DNA from: an uncultured Collinsella sp.
GTDB lineage: Bacteria; Actinomycetota; Coriobacteriia; Coriobacteriales; Coriobacteriaceae
NCBI GenBank assembly: GCA_902461085.1
Contig: CABPWH010000012.1
Coordinates: forward strand, 1-40,448
Reading direction: 5' to 3'
Length of the DNA stretch: 40,448 nucleotides
Part shown: positions 7,646 through 16,771 of the stretch, one piece after another
Layout: every line of letters begins with the position of its first letter
How positions within the stretch are numbered: the stretch's first letter is position 1
Notes under the pieces: model-generated
The model's input: only the letters and a program-made list of their open reading frames with translations
Told to the model about the DNA's origin: nothing
Databases searched by the model: none
Position numbers and translations under genes: made by a program

Positions 7646-8992
7646 CTACTCGAAGCTCAGCTGCTCCAGACGATCAAAGACCGTGTCGATACGGGTGAGG
7701 AAGTCCCATGGATCAAAGATCTCGTCGAGCTTCTCCTGGCTGACGGTGCAGCGCGGGTCGGCCTCGAGACGCTCCTTAAAGGTGGGGCCGGAGACACAAT
7801 CCTGTACCTCGTGCCAGGTTGCCATGGCGTTCTCCTGCACAATGGCGTACGCGTCCTCGCGGGTAATGCCCGTGTCGACGAGGGCAAGCAGCACCTTAGA
7901 GGAGAAGATGAGGCCGCGGGTCTTGTTGAGGTTGGCCATCATGCGGGCCGGATACAGCTGCAGGCCGTCGATAACGCGGATGAGGCACTGGAACATGTGG
8001 TCGAGGGCGATGAAGCTGTCGGCCTGGGCGACGCGCTCGGCAGAGGAGTGCGAAATGTCACGCTCGTGCCACAGGGCGACGTTGTCGAAGGCAACCTGCG
8101 CGTTGGCCTTCACGACGCGCGACAGGCCGCAGACCTTCTCCATGGTGATGGGGTTGCGCTTGTGCGGCATGGCGGAGCTGCCCTTTTGACCCTTACGGAA
8201 CGGTTCCTCGGCCTCGAGTGTATCGGTCTTCTGCAGATTGCGAACCTCGGTAGCGATGCGCTCACAGGTGGCCGCGGTGGTGGCGAGAACGCCGGCGAGA
8301 TAGGCATGGTGATCGCGGCTGATGACCTGCGTGGACAGAGGATCGTGGACCAGGCCCAGGTGCTCGCAGACGTACTCCTCGACGAACGGCTCGATGGAGC
8401 TGTAGGTGCCGACGGCACCGGAGATGGCACCGAAGGCAACATTCTTGCGAGCGTCCTCAAGACGATCCAGATCGCGCTTGAGCTCCCAGGCCCAAGAGCC
8501 AAACTTCATGCCAAAGGTCATCGGCTCGGCGTGGATGCCATGAGTGCGGCCGGCACAGAGCGTGTTGCGCTCCTCAAAGGCGCGACGCTTGCAAATCTCG
8601 CCGATCTTCTTGACGTCCTCGATAATCAGGTCGCAGGCCTGGGTGAGCTGGTAGCACAGGGCCGTGTCGCCCAGATCCGAGCTGGTCATGCCATAGTGAA
8701 CCCAGCGGCTGGGCTTGGGGTCGCCCTCGGGAACATCGGCATCGATGTATTCCTTCATGTTGGTCAGGAAGGCAATGACGTCGTGGCGCGTGACTTCCTC
8801 GATCTCATCGACCTTCGCCTTCTCAAAGTTGGCATGGTCGCGGATCCACTGGGCCTCGTCTTTGGAAATACCGATCTTGCCGAGCTCCGCCTGGGCCTCG
8901 CAGGCCAGAACCTCGATCTCCTGCCAAATGGCGTACTTGTTCTCGAGGGAGAAGATGTGTCCCATCTCCGGGCGGGTATAGCGATCGATCAT
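7646..8992 (-). CDS. purB: Adenylosuccinate lyase
   Basis: Purine-pathway lyase that splits SAICAR and adenylosuccinate with release of fumarate; member of the fumarase/aspartase superfamily. The signature loop is seen as GSSAMPHKRNP, with other family segments MTSSDLGD, AGRTHGIHAEP and the GAISGAVGTY region. 448 residues, normal length. I choose the ATG at 8992 (MIDRYTRPEM), which has GGAG 6 bases upstream; the open frame extends 22 codons further up but with no family similarity. It is transcribed alone and is separate from purC at 2593-3480. Confidence 0.95.
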   Translation of the reverse strand: MIDRYTRPEMGHIFSLENKYAIWQEIEVLACEAQAELGKIGISKDEAQWIRDHANFEKAKVDEIEEVTRHDVIAFLTNMKEYIDADVPEGDPKPSRWVHYGMTSSDLGDTALCYQLTQACDLIIEDVKKIGEICKRRAFEERNTLCAGRTHGIHAEPMTFGMKFGSWAWELKRDLDRLEDARKNVAFGAISGAVGTYSSIEPFVEEYVCEHLGLVHDPLSTQVISRDHHAYLAGVLATTAATCERIATEVRNLQKTDTLEAEEPFRKGQKGSSAMPHKRNPITMEKVCGLSRVVKANAQVAFDNVALWHERDISHSSAERVAQADSFIALDHMFQCLIRVIDGLQLYPARMMANLNKTRGLIFSSKVLLALVDTGITREDAYAIVQENAMATWHEVQDCVSGPTFKERLEADPRCTVSQEKLDEIFDPWDFLTRIDTVFDRLEQLSFE

Positions 8993-9094
8993 AGCGGCTC
9001 CTTTTTGGTTATTGGCACGTTGGTCGTAACCCAACCATTGTACCGTGCGCAGGTGCAAGTATGGGCAGCAGGCATTAACCTAACATTTTGGAAT

Positions 9095-9112
9095 TGGAGC
9101 GGGCAACGGGAC
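9095..9112 (-). repeat. Truncated duplicate of tRNA-Gly 3' end
   Basis: Eighteen bases are identical to 9287-9304: the CCA, discriminator, 3' acceptor strand and part of the T-stem of the adjacent tRNA-Gly. The offset is 192 bp, close to the 179-bp offset of the tRNA-Lys duplicate at 298-562. Confidence 0.8.
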
Positions 9113-9231
9113 GTCCGCGTATTTGCTTCGCAAATCCGCACCGGCTTCAGGCGCCTGTCGGCGCCTTCGCCTGCTCGCTACAAACGCTTCGCGTTTGCTT
9201 TACGCTCGCACCCTGTCGGGTTCGAGTCCCG
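9113..9231 (+). repeat. tRNA-associated hairpin-rich element, copy B
   Basis: It has the same architecture as 384-487: hairpin ATTTGC-TTC-GCAAAT (9121-9135), a nested hairpin with CAGGCG/CGCCTG and GGCGCC repeats (9148-9173), hairpin CAAACGC-TTC-GCGTTTG (9181-9197) and a T-arm-like CGGG-TTCGAGT-CCCG (9217-9231). The first hairpin differs from copy A by paired changes in the outer three base pairs while the TGC-TTC-GCA core is kept. The third hairpin and T-arm are nearly the same in sequence. It lies just past the tRNA-Gly terminator. Confidence 0.75.
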
Positions 9232-9242
9232 GCGCTTTATTG

Positions 9243-9275
9243 AAAAAAGCACGGCACCGTAATGGTGCCGTGCTT
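9243..9275 (-). terminator. Rho-independent terminator of tRNA-Gly
   Basis: The minus-strand stem AAGCACGGCACC/GGTGCCGTGCTT has a 5-base loop and continues into a T-run. It starts 12 bases after the CCA end of tRNA-Gly. Confidence 0.9.
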
Positions 9276-9286
9276 GTGCTTCTAGC

Positions 9287-9361
9287 TGGAGCGGGCAACG
9301 GGACTCGAACCCGCGAGTGTCAGCTTGGGAAGCTGATGCCTTACCACTTGGCGATGCCCGC
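9287..9361 (-). tRNA. tRNA-Gly (anticodon CCC)
   Basis: On the minus strand the acceptor GCGGGCA pairs with TGCCCGC, the anticodon stem TCAGC/GCTGA encloses loop TTCCCAA with anticodon CCC, and the T-arm is CGGG-TTCGAGT-CCCG. The discriminator is T and CCA is encoded (9287-9289). It reads GGG codons. Confidence 0.95.
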
Positions 9362-9374
9362 ATATGTGGGGGAT

Positions 9375-9404
9375 AGTATAACGCGGTTGTCTTGTTCGAT
9401 ACAA
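9375..9404 (-). promoter_or_regulatory. Probable promoter of tRNA-Gly
   Basis: Minus-strand TTGTAT (9399-9404), 18-bp spacer, TATACT (9375-9380), ending about 14 bases before the tRNA. The -10 is good and the -35 is weak. Confidence 0.45.
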
Positions 9405-9658
9405 GAGTGGCGATGCTTGTTTTAGCTGTGGAGATTCGTTTGAAAATCGCGTCAATTGTGGAGATGAGGACCTTTAACCTCCTGTTCTCCCTATCTTCTA
9501 CCTGCACTTTTGCTTGATTGTTATATTTGAGCTCAATTTGTCAGGAATTGGGCAAGCTTTTGGTCAGCCTTTGGTACTTACCCGCATGAACCTCGGGGGT
9601 AGCCTCATCCTACGCGTCGCAACCTCCCCATGCGGCGCACGAGGGATAAGGAGCAGCC

Positions 9659-12600
9659 ATGTCCAACGCACCCACGCACTCTGTCCACAGCGCAATCGCA
9701 ACAGGTCCGCTGCTCCTGCTCCTCTTCCTGCTTTTCGGCTGCCTGGCACCGGGAGCCGCATTTGCCGTCGATGGCTACGACCAGCTCGGCTTCCGCACTA
9801 TTAGCGATGATTGTGGGCCCTTCTTCATCGGCAAGTATGAAGCTCAAGACGCCTCGATTGCCTACTGCATGAACCAGGAGCGCCCCGGCCCCACCAAGCC
9901 GGGCGGCCCATGGCTCAACTTTGATCAAGGCTGGGTGTGGCTCGACGACGAGTTCGCGGCAATCGTTTGTCACGGATATCCTACCGCCACGTCGTTTGGC
10001 GGTTACCATCTTTCACCCGATCGCGCCCGCGCCGCAACCCAGCTTGCCGTATGGATGCTCAACGGCACTACCCATGTCGACGGTACCTACTCCTACACGA
10101 CCGCTCAGGGCAAAACCAAGAGTGGGCACTTTACCGCTGACAATGAAGTCGTGGCGGCGGCGCGGTGGCTCCACGACAGCGCAAAATCAGGAAGCATCAA
10201 AGCCGCACCGCACCGCGCGCGGCGCTATCTAGGAACCGTATCGGGCGGCAGCAGACGTCAAGACATGCTCTATGTACTGCCGGCGGTCTCTGTTTCCTTC
10301 CAAAAGCAGTCTGCAAACGCTGCCATTACCAGCGGAAACAATACTTATCAGTTTGACGGGGCAACATTCGATATTTTTGAGAGCGCCAGCGGCGCGCGTG
10401 TCGGCACCATCCAGATGGACAGCAACGGTCGGGCGCAAGCAACTCTTCTGCCCAACACTGCATACTACCTAGTTGAAACGAAGGCGCCGGCCGGCTATGT
10501 CCCCCGTCGTGATCGCATCGCCTTTACCACGGGGAATGACGGTGGACAGGTCGCCATTGATGAACAGCCCGGCACCATCAACCTGCGTATCGTAAAACTC
10601 GATGCCGCGACGAATGCCGGCCCCCAGGTGGGTTCTTCACTCGCAGGAGCAGAGTTCACGTGTGTGTCACAATCAACCCCTGGATGGGCGCAAATCCTCA
10701 CGACCGACGAAAGCGGTCGGGCCACCCTCGCCGATGTCCCCTTAGGAACCTTTACCATCTACGAATCAAAAGCCCCCGAGGGCTACCTGCCATCCAACGA
10801 CAGCTGGACCTATACCGTTGGAGCCGACCAGCTCGGCGATTCAGGCGTGGTCGAGATCGAATCTCGCATTTCCGATATCCCCATTGCATTTAACCTTGAG
10901 ATTTCCAAATTCAAGGATTACGGCAATAGCGACCAATCCGGGCTGGAGCAGCCGGCGGGTGGTGTTGTCTTTGAAGTTGTCAGCAACAGCTCTCAGCAGG
11001 TTGTTGGCACATTGACCACAAACATCTATGGCTTTGCCTCCACCAAAGATCAGCCCGAAGCATGGTTCGGCACAGGCAAGCGACCCGCCGGTGTCCACGG
11101 AGCCGTTCCATACGACCGTGCCGGCTACACGATTCGCGAGGTTCCGGAAACCGTCCCCGAGGGTTTTAAACGTGCAGGGGAATGGACCGTCGGGGCCAAT
11201 CAGATTTCCAACGGCGCCGAGCTTCAATATATCGTGGACAACCACGCTCTGTCGACGCATCTCCAGATTGTAAAACGCGATGCCCAAACAGGCGCTTCTG
11301 TTCCACTAGCCGGATTCACCTTCCAACTCCTCGACAGCAATCATGAACCTGTCTCACAAACTTGCTGGTATCCAGCACATAACGTAATGGACACCTTTAC
11401 GACTGAGGCGACCGGGACCGTCACACTGCCCGAATCGCTCGTGCCGGGCACCTATTATGTACGCGAAACCTCGGCCAAAGAGCCCTATCTTGTCGGCGAG
11501 GAGATCGAGGTAAACATACCCGCCGACATGAACCTAACGCCCGTTGCAATCGCCTCGTATTATGACCACGCCGCGACCGGAAACATCAGGATCGTTAAAA
11601 CCGATGCCGTAGACGGCAGCAGCCTCGCGGGCGCCATCTTTGAGATCCGTGCCTCGGGTGATATCGTGCGCCCCGACGGTAGCATTGCCGCGCTCGACGG
11701 TGAGACTGTCGCGACCGTCACGACGGATGAAACTGGAGAAGCACGCGCGGACGACCTCCCGCTGGGATCTGGCACCGCACGCTACGAGGTTGTCGAGACT
11801 CAAGCGCCGGCAGGCTTCTTGCTCGATCGGACAACCCATATTGTCGACCTTACTTATGCCGACCAGAAAACACCCGTTGTAGAAGCACGGCTTAACGTAT
11901 CCGACGATTACACCAAGGTTGATATCTCCAAGGTCGATGCAAGCGGAGAGCAGGAAGTGAAAGGCGCACAACTCACCTTATATGGTCCCGATAAAACCGA
12001 AATAGACTCCTGGACCTCATCCGACAAGCCGCACCGCGTCGAACATCTTGCACCCGGCACCTACTCGTTGCGCGAAATGATTTCTCCGCGGACCTATGAC
12101 CTTGCCGAGGAGATAACGTTTGAAATAAAGGATACGGGAGAAGTCCAATCCGTCGCGATGAAGGATGCACCCATCGAGATCAAGGGGCAGGTCGACAAGC
12201 GTCAGGAACTTGTCCAACCTATCGAAAAGGGCCTGTTGGCTAACGGCGATGGTAAAAACCGCGCCACGACGCAAACCAATAGTGATGGGCTTTTCTCCTA
12301 TACCATCGATGCTCGAAACGATTCCGCTACTTGGGTTGATGAGTTTACGATTACCGATGATCTTGAGTGCGCCAAAGACGGCACAGCGAGATTCATCTCA
12401 ATCGAAACCCCCGTCGCCATCGGCGACCTCAACGGTCTGTGCAACGTATGGTATCGCACGACGCCGTTGGACTCGACAGACGTCGATGAGCCGGCAAACG
12501 CGACACTTGACGATGGGCACGAAAATCCTTGGCTTGAGTCCGACGAAGTAAAAGAGAGCCTGGGTGAGGACTGTCGCCTCGTCGATTACGACGGTTGGCA

Positions 12601-13090
12601 CCTCTGGAAGGCGGATATCTCGACCACGGAATCCACCACACTCGAGGCGAAAGAACTCGACCTTGCATCCAATACCGTCGTAACGGGCATTCGAATTGAA
12701 TACGGTGCGGTAGCCGCCGACTTTACGACTCGAAGCGATGCGGATTCTTGGACCCGCGATGATCTCAAAGATGAACACGACGACCTTGACGATGCAAACG
12801 CAATCCTTGGCACAGACGCTCGGGGCGCAGTCGTGCACATGCAGGCAACATCGGCTTATACGCCCCAAACCGCACTCACCAACAGCGCACGCGTCGATCT
12901 TTGCCGCAACGGCGGTGGCGATAAACTTGAGTCACATGACGAGGACCGTGTCATTCAACGCTGTACCCTACCGCAGGACCTACCGGCAACAGGATCAGTT
13001 CCCATCGCCGCTTGCATCACCGCGCTCCTGACCTCGGGTGCCGCAGCCCTATGGTTCGCTCGCCTTAGGTCGATCCCAAAGAAGCGCTAG
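9659..13090 (+). CDS. LPATG-anchored thioester/Cna-B adhesin
   Basis: Cell-wall surface protein of 1143 residues. A signal peptide with a Leu/Phe-rich core probably ends at AFA (residue 36). Residues about 45-200 look like a thioester domain: Cys70 in IAYC and Gln128 in AATQLAVWML match the Cys-Gln pair that forms an internal thioester able to bind host amines. About six SpaA/Cna-B-like repeats follow (roughly 205-835), with Lys in motifs such as IVKLD, IVKRD, IVKTD, ISKVD and Glu in VETKAP, YESKAP, VRETS, VETQAP, consistent with isopeptide bonds. A further domain leads to LPATG (1108-1112), a hydrophobic helix and a basic tail for sortase. AAGGAG lies 5 bases before the ATG. No sortase gene is in the window. 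Confidence 0.9.
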   Translation: MSNAPTHSVHSAIATGPLLLLLFLLFGCLAPGAAFAVDGYDQLGFRTISDDCGPFFIGKYEAQDASIAYCMNQERPGPTKPGGPWLNFDQGWVWLDDEFAAIVCHGYPTATSFGGYHLSPDRARAATQLAVWMLNGTTHVDGTYSYTTAQGKTKSGHFTADNEVVAAARWLHDSAKSGSIKAAPHRARRYLGTVSGGSRRQDMLYVLPAVSVSFQKQSANAAITSGNNTYQFDGATFDIFESASGARVGTIQMDSNGRAQATLLPNTAYYLVETKAPAGYVPRRDRIAFTTGNDGGQVAIDEQPGTINLRIVKLDAATNAGPQVGSSLAGAEFTCVSQSTPGWAQILTTDESGRATLADVPLGTFTIYESKAPEGYLPSNDSWTYTVGADQLGDSGVVEIESRISDIPIAFNLEISKFKDYGNSDQSGLEQPAGGVVFEVVSNSSQQVVGTLTTNIYGFASTKDQPEAWFGTGKRPAGVHGAVPYDRAGYTIREVPETVPEGFKRAGEWTVGANQISNGAELQYIVDNHALSTHLQIVKRDAQTGASVPLAGFTFQLLDSNHEPVSQTCWYPAHNVMDTFTTEATGTVTLPESLVPGTYYVRETSAKEPYLVGEEIEVNIPADMNLTPVAIASYYDHAATGNIRIVKTDAVDGSSLAGAIFEIRASGDIVRPDGSIAALDGETVATVTTDETGEARADDLPLGSGTARYEVVETQAPAGFLLDRTTHIVDLTYADQKTPVVEARLNVSDDYTKVDISKVDASGEQEVKGAQLTLYGPDKTEIDSWTSSDKPHRVEHLAPGTYSLREMISPRTYDLAEEITFEIKDTGEVQSVAMKDAPIEIKGQVDKRQELVQPIEKGLLANGDGKNRATTQTNSDGLFSYTIDARNDSATWVDEFTITDDLECAKDGTARFISIETPVAIGDLNGLCNVWYRTTPLDSTDVDEPANATLDDGHENPWLESDEVKESLGEDCRLVDYDGWHLWKADISTTESTTLEAKELDLASNTVVTGIRIEYGAVAADFTTRSDADSWTRDDLKDEHDDLDDANAILGTDARGAVVHMQATSAYTPQTALTNSARVDLCRNGGGDKLESHDEDRVIQRCTLPQDLPATGSVPIAACITALLTSGAAALWFARLRSIPKKR

Positions 13091-13099
13091 CGCGATGAA

Positions 13100-13135
13100 A
13101 AAGCGGGCGAGCCAGTCCCCCGGCTCACCCGCTTT
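13100..13135. terminator. Bidirectional terminator between convergent genes
   Basis: AAAGCGGGCGAGCC pairs with GGCTCACCCGCTTT with one mismatch. The minus-strand tail is TTTTTC, serving the small membrane protein operon. The plus-strand side ends the adhesin gene. Confidence 0.85.
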
Positions 13136-13156
13136 CAATCATTTAAATCGCCGTAT

Positions 13157-13375
13157 CTACTCTGAAGACGAAGATCCACCATCAACGATTGCTTGCTCGG
13201 ACTCAGGAATCCCATCGGCACCCGTGCTCTGTTCTTGCTCCACCTCTTCGATGATTGCGGAGGCGGGGGTCGAGCCCTTCGCACCCACGATGTAGGCGGC
13301 CCCAAATCCTAACGCAATGGCAATCAAGGTCAAAATCACGTAGACAGGCCAATGGCGCTTAATATACGAAAACAC
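13157..13375 (-). CDS. Small single-helix membrane protein
   Basis: 72 residues: a short basic N-terminus (MFSYIKRHW), one hydrophobic helix (VYVILTLIAIALGFGAAYIV) and an acidic Glu/Ser-rich tail ending SSSSE. The tail is probably extracellular. No family is recognised. It starts 21 bases after the stop of the M28-like gene on the same strand and is followed by a terminator, so the two are likely co-transcribed. Confidence 0.7.
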   Translation of the reverse strand: MFSYIKRHWPVYVILTLIAIALGFGAAYIVGAKGSTPASAIIEEVEQEQSTGADGIPESEQAIVDGGSSSSE

Positions 13376-13396
13376 GTTGACTCCTTAGAGCTCCGC

Positions 13397-16300
13397 CTAC
13401 GAACGGCGGATAACCTCGGTAACGACCTCGGATACCGTGGCAATGTTCGTCGGGTTGACATTGTGGGGCAGGTCGTCCTCGGTACGAGCGCAAGCCAGAC
13501 GTGTGCCGTCCACACCGGCGATGGTGAGGGCTCGGCGGCTCGCCTCGAGCGCGGCGTAGGCATCGGTCTTGGCATAGGGCATCTCGAGCGCGCCACAATC
13601 GACATGGAACGACTTGCAGACCTTGCTGACCAGGTTCATGATGCGGCGATCGCCCTTGAGCAGCTGTTGTTCGCCCTCGACCGTCACAACCGAAAGCCTA
13701 CCGGCGCCGACGGATTCAAGATTGATAAAGAATACGCCGCGGAGCTTATCGCGATGCGAAGCCAAGAAGGCCTTCATGCCGGCACCATCACAATCCGAGG
13801 CGCCCGTTGCCACAAACCAGATATCGTGACCGAGCAGCTCATCATCGCCCATAGAGGCGACAGCCGAGAGCATATCTTCGGAAGAAGCGCCATCGGAAGA
13901 CGTAGCGCCGCCCTTCCAGCCATCGTTATCGTCCTCGAAGTTATCCCACGAACCGATACCGCGACCGGATTTCTTGGCATCGTAATCGTCTTCGACGCCC
14001 AGCCAGTCACTCATGCTGTCCTGCTCGTTTTTCTTTTTACGACCGAACAGGCCACCCAGGCCGCGCTTACGAGACTTGGGTGCCGCCGGGGCGGGAGCCG
14101 AAATGGTCTCGATCGGCTGCGCGCCCGACGCAACGGGCATAGGAGGCGCAACGGGTGCCGATGTGGGTTCGGGACCTTGGGCGGTAGCAAAGGGGTCGTT
14201 GACCTGGGCAGAGGGATCGGGAAGGTCGAACAGCGACGTGCGAGACGCAACGTTTGCCTGCTTCATAGACGGCAGCGACGGATCGGGGACCGAAGCCAGC
14301 GGAGACGAGGAAGGTGCAGGCGACGGTGCCGACGCCGGATCGGGAACATTCATCTGCGGACGCGGCGATGCCTGGGCGGAAATCTGGGCCATAAGGGAAT
14401 CGACCGTTTCGTCCTGGGTGGGAGCGACATTGGCAACCGTGGCACCGGAACCACTCGGGGTCGGCATGGTGAAAATCTGCGTGGAATAAGGCCTCGACTC
14501 ATCCGTCTCGGGAGTCTCGGAAACCGCAGGCACTTCCTCCTGCTCGACCTCGGTCGAATCACCTTGATCGGCTGCCGCGTATTGCTCTTCGTCAGAGTTG
14601 GCCTCGACGGACTCGTCCTCGGCAGCATCCTGAATTTCGGCAGCATCAATGGGCTCGTCATCGTCCACCGCGTCGCCCTGTTCATCGGAAATAGGAAGGG
14701 GCTCAGCAATCGCGGTGCCCTGCTTTTCAAACGTTATCGTGGAATCGAACTTCGCGGCATCAAACGACATGGTGCTATCGACGTGCTGCTGAGCCTCGAA
14801 AGACGTTGTTGCCTCAACAACATCCGCGGACGTCGGTTGCTGGGACTCAAAGGACGTTGTAGCTTCGGCGGCGTCGACGGGCACGGACTGCACAGCCTCG
14901 TTCTGCTCGAACCCTTGCGCCGCGAGCTCACGTGCCGCCTCGGCTGCCTGCTGCTGAGCGATAGCCTCCTGCTCGGCAGCCTCGCGTGCGGCAGCGCGCT
15001 TCTCCTCGAAGTCGTCGACAAATTTCTTGCCCTTTGCAAGTGCACCCTTAAAGAAGTTGGAAGCGCTGGCGCCAATCGACGAGAACGCGGATGCAATGTC
15101 GGCATGGGGCGTTGCCGCGGGAATCTCGGCCGAGAAATCAGTATCGCTCTCGTAAGACACGCGCCTCGGCTGTTCAACGTAATCGTCGTCAGACTCGTCC
15201 GCAACGTCTTGCGCCGGCGCGGCGGGAGCCAAAATGTCCAGTCCTGCCGCGGGATCGATCGCGGACACCGCCTCGGACTCGGCAACGGCAGCGGTAACCG
15301 CGGCAGACTCATCATCCACAGTGACAACGGGCGCAGGCTCGGGCTCAAACGTCGGCTCCTCGCCCTCCTCGTAATCGAGCGTGCAGGACTCGGGAAGCAT
15401 TCCGAGCGCACGGATGGCATCCGAACCAAAGCGGATGTTGCCGGCGGCATTGCGATAGAGCTTGGGCTCGGGCTCGGCCGCGACAGGCTCCTCCACCGGC
15501 TCGGCAGCGGAAACCTCGTCATTGAACTCTTCAGCCTGGGCAGCCTGGTTCTGATCCTCGGGCACGATGGCGCCGATCAGCGTCTCGTCGGCAGACGCAC
15601 CCTCAAAGCCCTCGATCTGCTCGTCGAAAGCCTCACCCTGTTCGGGCTCGGTCTGAGCGTCGGGAGCAATCGGCTGACCGAACTCGTCCTCGGCGTAGGT
15701 AGGCTCTTCATACTCGATGGTGTTGCCGTAGTCGTTTTGCTGCTGGGCCGCGGCATATTCCGCCGCTGCGCGCGCCATTTCCTCGGCACGACGCTTCTGC
15801 TCCCCAAAATAGGTATCGAACGGAACATCGTCGGGAAACTCGTTTTCGCCCTGGAAGGGAGCAACGTTGTCCATAACGCCGAGCATAGCGGCGACAGAAG
15901 ACTTGTTGCACACCGCGCCGGACGTATAGGGAAGAATGTGGCGGTTAGAGATGATGTTTGCCGCGTTGGCGAGCGCAACGAGGGAAGCGATAATCGCGAC
16001 AATCCACAGCAGAACCTTGAGCGCGCCGGGGAGCGGCAGGATACGCAGGATGGCAACGGCAGCAGGGGCAACCGTGGCAACGGGCAACAGCTTGGCGATG
16101 AGCGCACGATACGAAGCATAGGGCTCACGGGCGAGCAGCTCAGCACGGGGAGAGTCGTAGTGTGCGACAACGACCACCGGGCGGTTACGCGGGGACGCGA
16201 GCGGGCCCGAGGCCTTGTGGTAGGCGATGACATTTTGGCTCACGCCCGTCTTGCCCAGGCGCGAAACCACGGGGTGGCCCGTGCGTTCGAGCACGTAAAG

Positions 16301-16573
16301 AACGGCGCCGACAATGGCCAGCAAGGTGCCGACCAAGCCGATACCGCCGCCGATGCCCATCAGCAGGGCGCCGGCAAACGCAAGAATACCGGTAACGGCA
16401 AATGCCAACCTACTGGGCGCCGGGGCATTGAACTCCTGAACCTCGGGGTCAAAGCCGTGGTTGCGGAAGATCTGAGCGATATCCTCGGCAGCCAAGCGCT
16501 CTTCTTCGCTGCATGCCGGCGTAATGCCGGTGTTCTGCAGCAGGTGGTTAATATAGTTCTGGGTGTTCGCCAT
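13397..16573 (-). CDS. Membrane M28-like peptidase with giant disordered insert
   Basis: 1058 residues. Residues 1-50 resemble the start of an M28 fold. Paired hydrophobic helices lie at about 55-95 and 157-208, with the candidate zinc ligands H138 and D140 (VVAHYDSPRAE) between them. D235 in LGVMDNVAPF matches the bridging Asp of M28. Residues about 241-910 are Ala/Glu/Pro/Gln-rich and low in complexity. The fold resumes at about 917 (DIWFVATGAS) with INLESVG (about 950-956) and a final His in LPHNVNPTN (about 1037). The usual EE catalytic/ligand pair is replaced around 926-929 by SDCD, so activity is uncertain. I choose the ATG at 16573 with GGAG 5 bases upstream; longer starts run into the divergent promoter region. 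Confidence 0.8.
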   Translation of the reverse strand: MANTQNYINHLLQNTGITPACSEEERLAAEDIAQIFRNHGFDPEVQEFNAPAPSRLAFAVTGILAFAGALLMGIGGGIGLVGTLLAIVGAVLYVLERTGHPVVSRLGKTGVSQNVIAYHKASGPLASPRNRPVVVVAHYDSPRAELLAREPYASYRALIAKLLPVATVAPAAVAILRILPLPGALKVLLWIVAIIASLVALANAANIISNRHILPYTSGAVCNKSSVAAMLGVMDNVAPFQGENEFPDDVPFDTYFGEQKRRAEEMARAAAEYAAAQQQNDYGNTIEYEEPTYAEDEFGQPIAPDAQTEPEQGEAFDEQIEGFEGASADETLIGAIVPEDQNQAAQAEEFNDEVSAAEPVEEPVAAEPEPKLYRNAAGNIRFGSDAIRALGMLPESCTLDYEEGEEPTFEPEPAPVVTVDDESAAVTAAVAESEAVSAIDPAAGLDILAPAAPAQDVADESDDDYVEQPRRVSYESDTDFSAEIPAATPHADIASAFSSIGASASNFFKGALAKGKKFVDDFEEKRAAAREAAEQEAIAQQQAAEAARELAAQGFEQNEAVQSVPVDAAEATTSFESQQPTSADVVEATTSFEAQQHVDSTMSFDAAKFDSTITFEKQGTAIAEPLPISDEQGDAVDDDEPIDAAEIQDAAEDESVEANSDEEQYAAADQGDSTEVEQEEVPAVSETPETDESRPYSTQIFTMPTPSGSGATVANVAPTQDETVDSLMAQISAQASPRPQMNVPDPASAPSPAPSSSPLASVPDPSLPSMKQANVASRTSLFDLPDPSAQVNDPFATAQGPEPTSAPVAPPMPVASGAQPIETISAPAPAAPKSRKRGLGGLFGRKKKNEQDSMSDWLGVEDDYDAKKSGRGIGSWDNFEDDNDGWKGGATSSDGASSEDMLSAVASMGDDELLGHDIWFVATGASDCDGAGMKAFLASHRDKLRGVFFINLESVGAGRLSVVTVEGEQQLLKGDRRIMNLVSKVCKSFHVDCGALEMPYAKTDAYAALEASRRALTIAGVDGTRLACARTEDDLPHNVNPTNIATVSEVVTEVIRRS

Positions 16574-16771
16574 GTGCGCTCCACATCCATAATCCGACAA
16601 ATAGGCCCAATGCATGCACATTAGAACCGTATATAGTCGAAAGTATACCCCGAGCGAGCGCAAACGACCGAATTCGGGCCATCTTAACGCCCCGAGCGGA
16701 CAAGGATATAGCCTAATCTCCATATCGGACTAAAATCATGGCAGCAAACCACCTTCTCATGCGAGGACTCT
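16574..16771. promoter_or_regulatory. Divergent intergenic region, M28-like gene / WYL operon
   Basis: 198 bp between divergent genes must hold both promoters. A TATACT on the minus strand and a TAAAAT on the plus strand (16731-16736) are reasonable -10 candidates, but no convincing -35 is seen with either. Confidence 0.4.

Noticed and set aside
13352..16624. Plus-strand frame of about 1090 codons opposite the M28-like gene
   Set aside because: It mirrors the real gene. GC-rich third positions keep the opposite strand open, and the product is Arg/Gly-rich with no domain.
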